From an uncultured Bacteroidia bacterium (lineage in GTDB: Bacteria; Bacteroidota; Bacteroidia; Bacteroidales; CAJPTX01), in assembly GCA_947252645.1 (NCBI GenBank), contig CAMXWF010000004.1:77565-141564 (forward strand): a stretch of 64,000 bases of DNA, read 5' to 3'. Position numbers and translations under genes: made by a program. Of the stretch, positions 61,853 to 64,000 are shown one piece after another. How positions within the stretch are numbered: position 1 is the stretch's first letter; each line of letters starts with the position of its first letter. The notes below the pieces were generated by a model. The model saw only the letters and a program-made list of their open reading frames with translations. It made no database searches and had not been told where the DNA came from.

Positions 61853-62446
61853 CTATAGCGTGTTGTCTTGTTGGTAGCTTGCGATTTGCTGCTTGCCGAC
61901 CTCGTAGTTCTTCTCGTTGATTTCAAAGCCTATGAACTGCCGTCCGAGACTCTTTGCGGCCTCACACGTGGTGCCGCTGCCCAGGAAGCAGTCTAGCACC
62001 AGGTCGCCGGGCTGCGTGCTATCGCGCACGCATTGCGCTACCAGCTCCAGCGGCTTACGGCACGGATGCAGAATCGTCCCCACGGTGCGCCCGCTTTGCC
62101 ACCGACTGATTTTATAGATTGCCCGAACGCTGCGACGCTTCCGGTAGACTCCGTCGCCATTGCGGCTCCCGTTGGCGTTGGTGTTGCCCTCTACCGTGAT
62201 GAAAAAGCCCTCCTGTTGCCCGTCGATAAAGCCTACATGGGCAATGCGATTCTGCCGTGGGTAGTAGATACCGAACACATCGCCGCGCTGCACCACGGGG
62301 AGCTCCCGTGTGCTTTTCCTGGTGTAGATAGTCCTCCGTGCAGGGAACCAGGCTGGGGCCCACGCGCTTCGCGGGGCAGGGAGTCCAGCTTGTATAAAGC
62401 ACCAGGACACGAAAATCACGTGCGGCCTCATGGCCTTTGATTGCAT
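61853..62446 (-). pseudogene. Chimeric ORF: endolysin-like fragment fused to a DNA methyltransferase tail
   Basis: Residues 10-118 (FVSWCFIQAGLPAPRSAWAP, RGDVFGIYY, IAHVGFIDG, VEGNTN) match a phage/conjugative-element cell-wall hydrolase of the CHAP-like type, but the N-terminal part with the expected catalytic Cys is missing. From residue 122 (TILHPCRKPLELVAQCV) to the end it reads like the C-terminal half of an N4/N6 DNA methyltransferase, with the SAM motif LDCFLGSGTTCEAA and FIGFEINEKNY, but the catalytic D/N-PP-Y motif is lacking. The two parts are joined in frame, probably by deletion. Neither activity is likely. Confidence 0.75.
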
Positions 62447-62501
62447 CGTAGGGTGAGGCTATAGTACCCTACATCCGCCTTAGGAAAATTCGGAATAGGT
62501 C

Positions 62502-62660
62502 TCAGAATGTGTTCTCGTCGAGCTCTATCAGCTCCATGAGGCTAGCTAGCCTATCAGAGCCCGTGGTGTCCACAATGGTCTGTAGCAGCGCCTGCGTGCG
62601 CTCTGCGAGGCTTTCTATCCCCGTGGGTACTTCTATAGTCACCTGCTTACTCGTTGTCAT
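62502..62660 (-). CDS. Small 52-residue protein coupled to the recombinase remnant
   Basis: A frame starting MTTSKQVTIEVP and ending ELDENTF, with an acidic, helix-prone sequence. Its ATG overlaps the recombinase stop as ATGA, the classic coupling overlap. It is too short for most gene callers. I recognise no family; short helical proteins of this kind are common next to integrase genes in Bacteroidota elements. Confidence 0.45.
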   Translation of the reverse strand: MTTSKQVTIEVPTGIESLAERTQALLQTIVDTTGSDRLASLMELIELDENTF

Positions 62661-63466
62661 CGTCTACCTGCCCAAAACCGAAGCCCGCAGTAGCAGCTGA
62701 ATAGGAACATATCCCGCACTGCCACGTAATCCTTGCTGTTCTCCTCCTCAAACACCAGCGACGCCAGTCGCTCCACCTCCTCCCGCCGCAACGCCGCGCG
62801 GTTGGCCTTGCCCTTCGGAAACCGCACCAGCAGGTAGGGGTCCTCCCCTGCACTCATGAACTCGCGCGCAATTGCCCGGCGAATCATCTTGCGGTACCGC
62901 TGGTGGTAGCGGTACCGTGTGCTCGTTGCCAGACGCTTGTACTTGTCTAGGTACTCATCGAGTCGCCGTACCCACTCCTCGTTGATGTCCTCAAAGCGAA
63001 GCTCGGGCTGAAAGGCTTTCAACACGTTGATGGCATCGTGCATCCGCTCTGCGTACTCGCCTCCCTGGGTTAGGTGCCCTGCCACCAGCTCCTGCTCAAA
63101 GAAATCAATGGCCCCCACGCTATCCCTGCGGGTAGGTCGCCGTACAGGCCGCACGGTCGCCATGGGCCCGTAGGCCTTCTCAAACGCCATGCGCGTGTAC
63201 CAACCATTCGCCTCGCACACCGCCACCGTGGCCTCGCAGCGCGCGAGTACTGCCGCCATCTGCCGGGCCTCCGGGGTGCCTTCCTCGGTCGGACGGTGCC
63301 GGGCAGCATCCCACTGCGACGGCAACAGGCGAACCCCGGTGTTGATACGTGTTGAAAAGTAACGGCACTTGACTAGGACCAGCACTGGCCTCCGCCCGCG
63401 GGCATCGGTCTGCCCTACCGTGCCGAGATTGAGCTGTACCGTGTACGATGTACCCGCACGTTCCAT
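62657..63466 (-). pseudogene. Tyrosine recombinase (integrase), truncated in the catalytic domain
   Basis: The N-terminal arm-type DNA-binding part (VLVLVKCRYFSTRINTGVRL, PSQWDA) and the SAM-like core-binding domain (about residues 95-190) are intact and typical of Bacteroidota phage/transposon integrases. The catalytic domain starts normally (LRREEVERLASL, VRDMFLFSCYCGLRF, with the first catalytic Arg) and then stops after a few unrelated residues. The remaining catalytic His, Arg and Tyr are missing. The ATG at 63466 is preceded by GGAGG; an ATG at 63484 is also possible. The protein cannot recombine DNA as encoded. Confidence 0.85.
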
Positions 63467-63857
63467 GGCACCTCCGATTTTCATTAACAATCGTTATGAG
63501 GAAAAAGCGGGCGTTTTTAACAATCACTAACAATCACTGCCCGCTCTTTCACAGCCGCGAAGTTATAAAAGCGAAGATTACCGCACGGACTTTCGCGGCA
63601 ATTATAAGTACTCCCCGAAACGGCAGGGAGGGAATCGGGCCCCCGCAGCCCATGGTAACCCGCTGGCGCACAGCCTGTTGGCAAAGAAAAAGGGCACGCT
63701 CGAACAGAGCATGCCCCGCGGAGAGAGGGGTGGCGATATTTCCAATAAATACTACAAGTTATCTGCTATTTGTGGTAGTTCAACAACTACTAAATGAATA
63801 TAACACTCACATTAGTAGCCGTTTAAACACATATGTCAACAGTTTTCTTTTTGCGAT

Positions 63858-63949
63858 GTGTACCCGAAAAACCGTTTTGGGGTACATATTCGTGCTGACG
63901 TGTACCCGAAAAACCGTTTTGGGGTACATATTCGTGCTGACGTGTACCC
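63858..63949. repeat. 42-bp tandem repeat, 2.2 copies
   Basis: Two identical 42-bp units (63858-63899 and 63900-63941) are followed by the first eight bases of a third. Each unit has the inverted arms GTACCC and GGGTAC around a core containing AAAACCGTTTT. Such iterated hairpin-like sites are seen at recombination or replication sites of mobile elements. Confidence 0.9.
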
Positions 63950-63975
63950 TACCTTATTTGCATTGAATCTAGACT

Positions 63976-63990
63976 CCCAAAACGGTTTTT
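63976..63990. repeat. Inverted copy of the tandem repeat core
   Basis: CCCAAAACGGTTTTT is the exact reverse complement of the 15-mer AAAAACCGTTTTGGG found in each 42-bp unit (63867-63881 and 63909-63923). It lies 27 bp beyond the partial third unit. Confidence 0.85.
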
Positions 63991-64000
63991 AAGCGTGGTA

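Larger units (their letters stand above)
63491..64000. other. Non-coding right flank with repeat cluster
   Basis: No supported gene. An open frame on the plus strand spans much of this region, but it reads through the tandem repeats and has no family features. Composition becomes AT-rich beyond 63740. The notable content is the 42-bp tandem repeat (63858-63949) and an inverted copy of its core (63976-63990). Confidence 0.6.

Noticed and set aside
63600..63690. tRNA-like stretch (GGGAATCGGGCCCCCGC) that could be an integration target
   Set aside because: No cloverleaf could be folded: the T-arm-like part is imperfect and no acceptor stem or 5-7-5 anticodon arm was found.
63448..63966. 172-codon plus-strand open frame at the right edge
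   Set aside because: It overlaps the integrase start, has no family features, and its last third simply translates the 42-bp tandem repeat, giving a repeated peptide.

Overview
The window looks like chromosome from a Bacteroidota, most likely a Porphyromonas-like member of the Bacteroidales. Three things point there: a giant subtilase that ends in a type IX secretion sorting domain, gene blocks typical of the phylum (BamA followed by two OmpH/Skp proteins, a surE-small membrane protein-lpxB-spoIID run, DUF4293 and DUF4298 proteins, a GlsB-like acyltransferase), and promoter elements close to the phylum consensus TTTG-N19-TAnnTTTG. Most of the window is GC-rich by eye. No rRNA, recognisable tRNA or CRISPR array was found.

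Positions 1-42 kb are compact housekeeping DNA. From left to right: a nucleoside phosphorylase and an NAD(P)H-hydrate repair protein; a U32 peptidase/tRNA hydroxylation gene coupled to umuC; an M23 lipoprotein; rpoN, a potassium channel, a UbiA prenyltransferase, maf and a TonB-dependent receptor; an rRNA methyltransferase, a DEAD helicase, an S41 protease, guaA, comF, a DnaQ-like exonuclease and dnaN; murI, two ompH genes and bamA; a GlsB-like acyltransferase; an efp-clpP-tig-psd cluster with a SpoIIE-type phosphatase; then surE, lpxB and spoIID. Several neighbours overlap by exactly 8 nt (ATGNNTAG or ATGNNTGA), which suggests translational coupling.

Four methyl-accepting chemotaxis-type receptors lie between 23 and 49 kb. 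No CheA, CheW, CheY or flagellar gene is visible. One of the four is broken by a one-base frameshift.

Positions 49-60 kb hold a single 3680-residue secreted serine protease. It has a complete Asp/His/Ser triad, many adhesin-like modules, eleven W-x-D-type InlB/Listeria-Bacteroides repeat motifs and a C-terminal sorting domain.

Positions 60.3-64 kb look like a decayed mobile element. A TPR-type gene is broken against a ParB-like gene. A tandem array of three promoter-plus-hairpin units (about 215 bp each) follows, and I interpret these as small structured RNA genes. Next come a chimeric ORF that joins an endolysin-like fragment to the tail of a DNA methyltransferase, a 52-residue ORF overlapping a truncated tyrosine recombinase by ATGA, and a 42-bp tandem repeat with an inverted core copy at the right edge. 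The tandem hairpin array is the best candidate for something undescribed.
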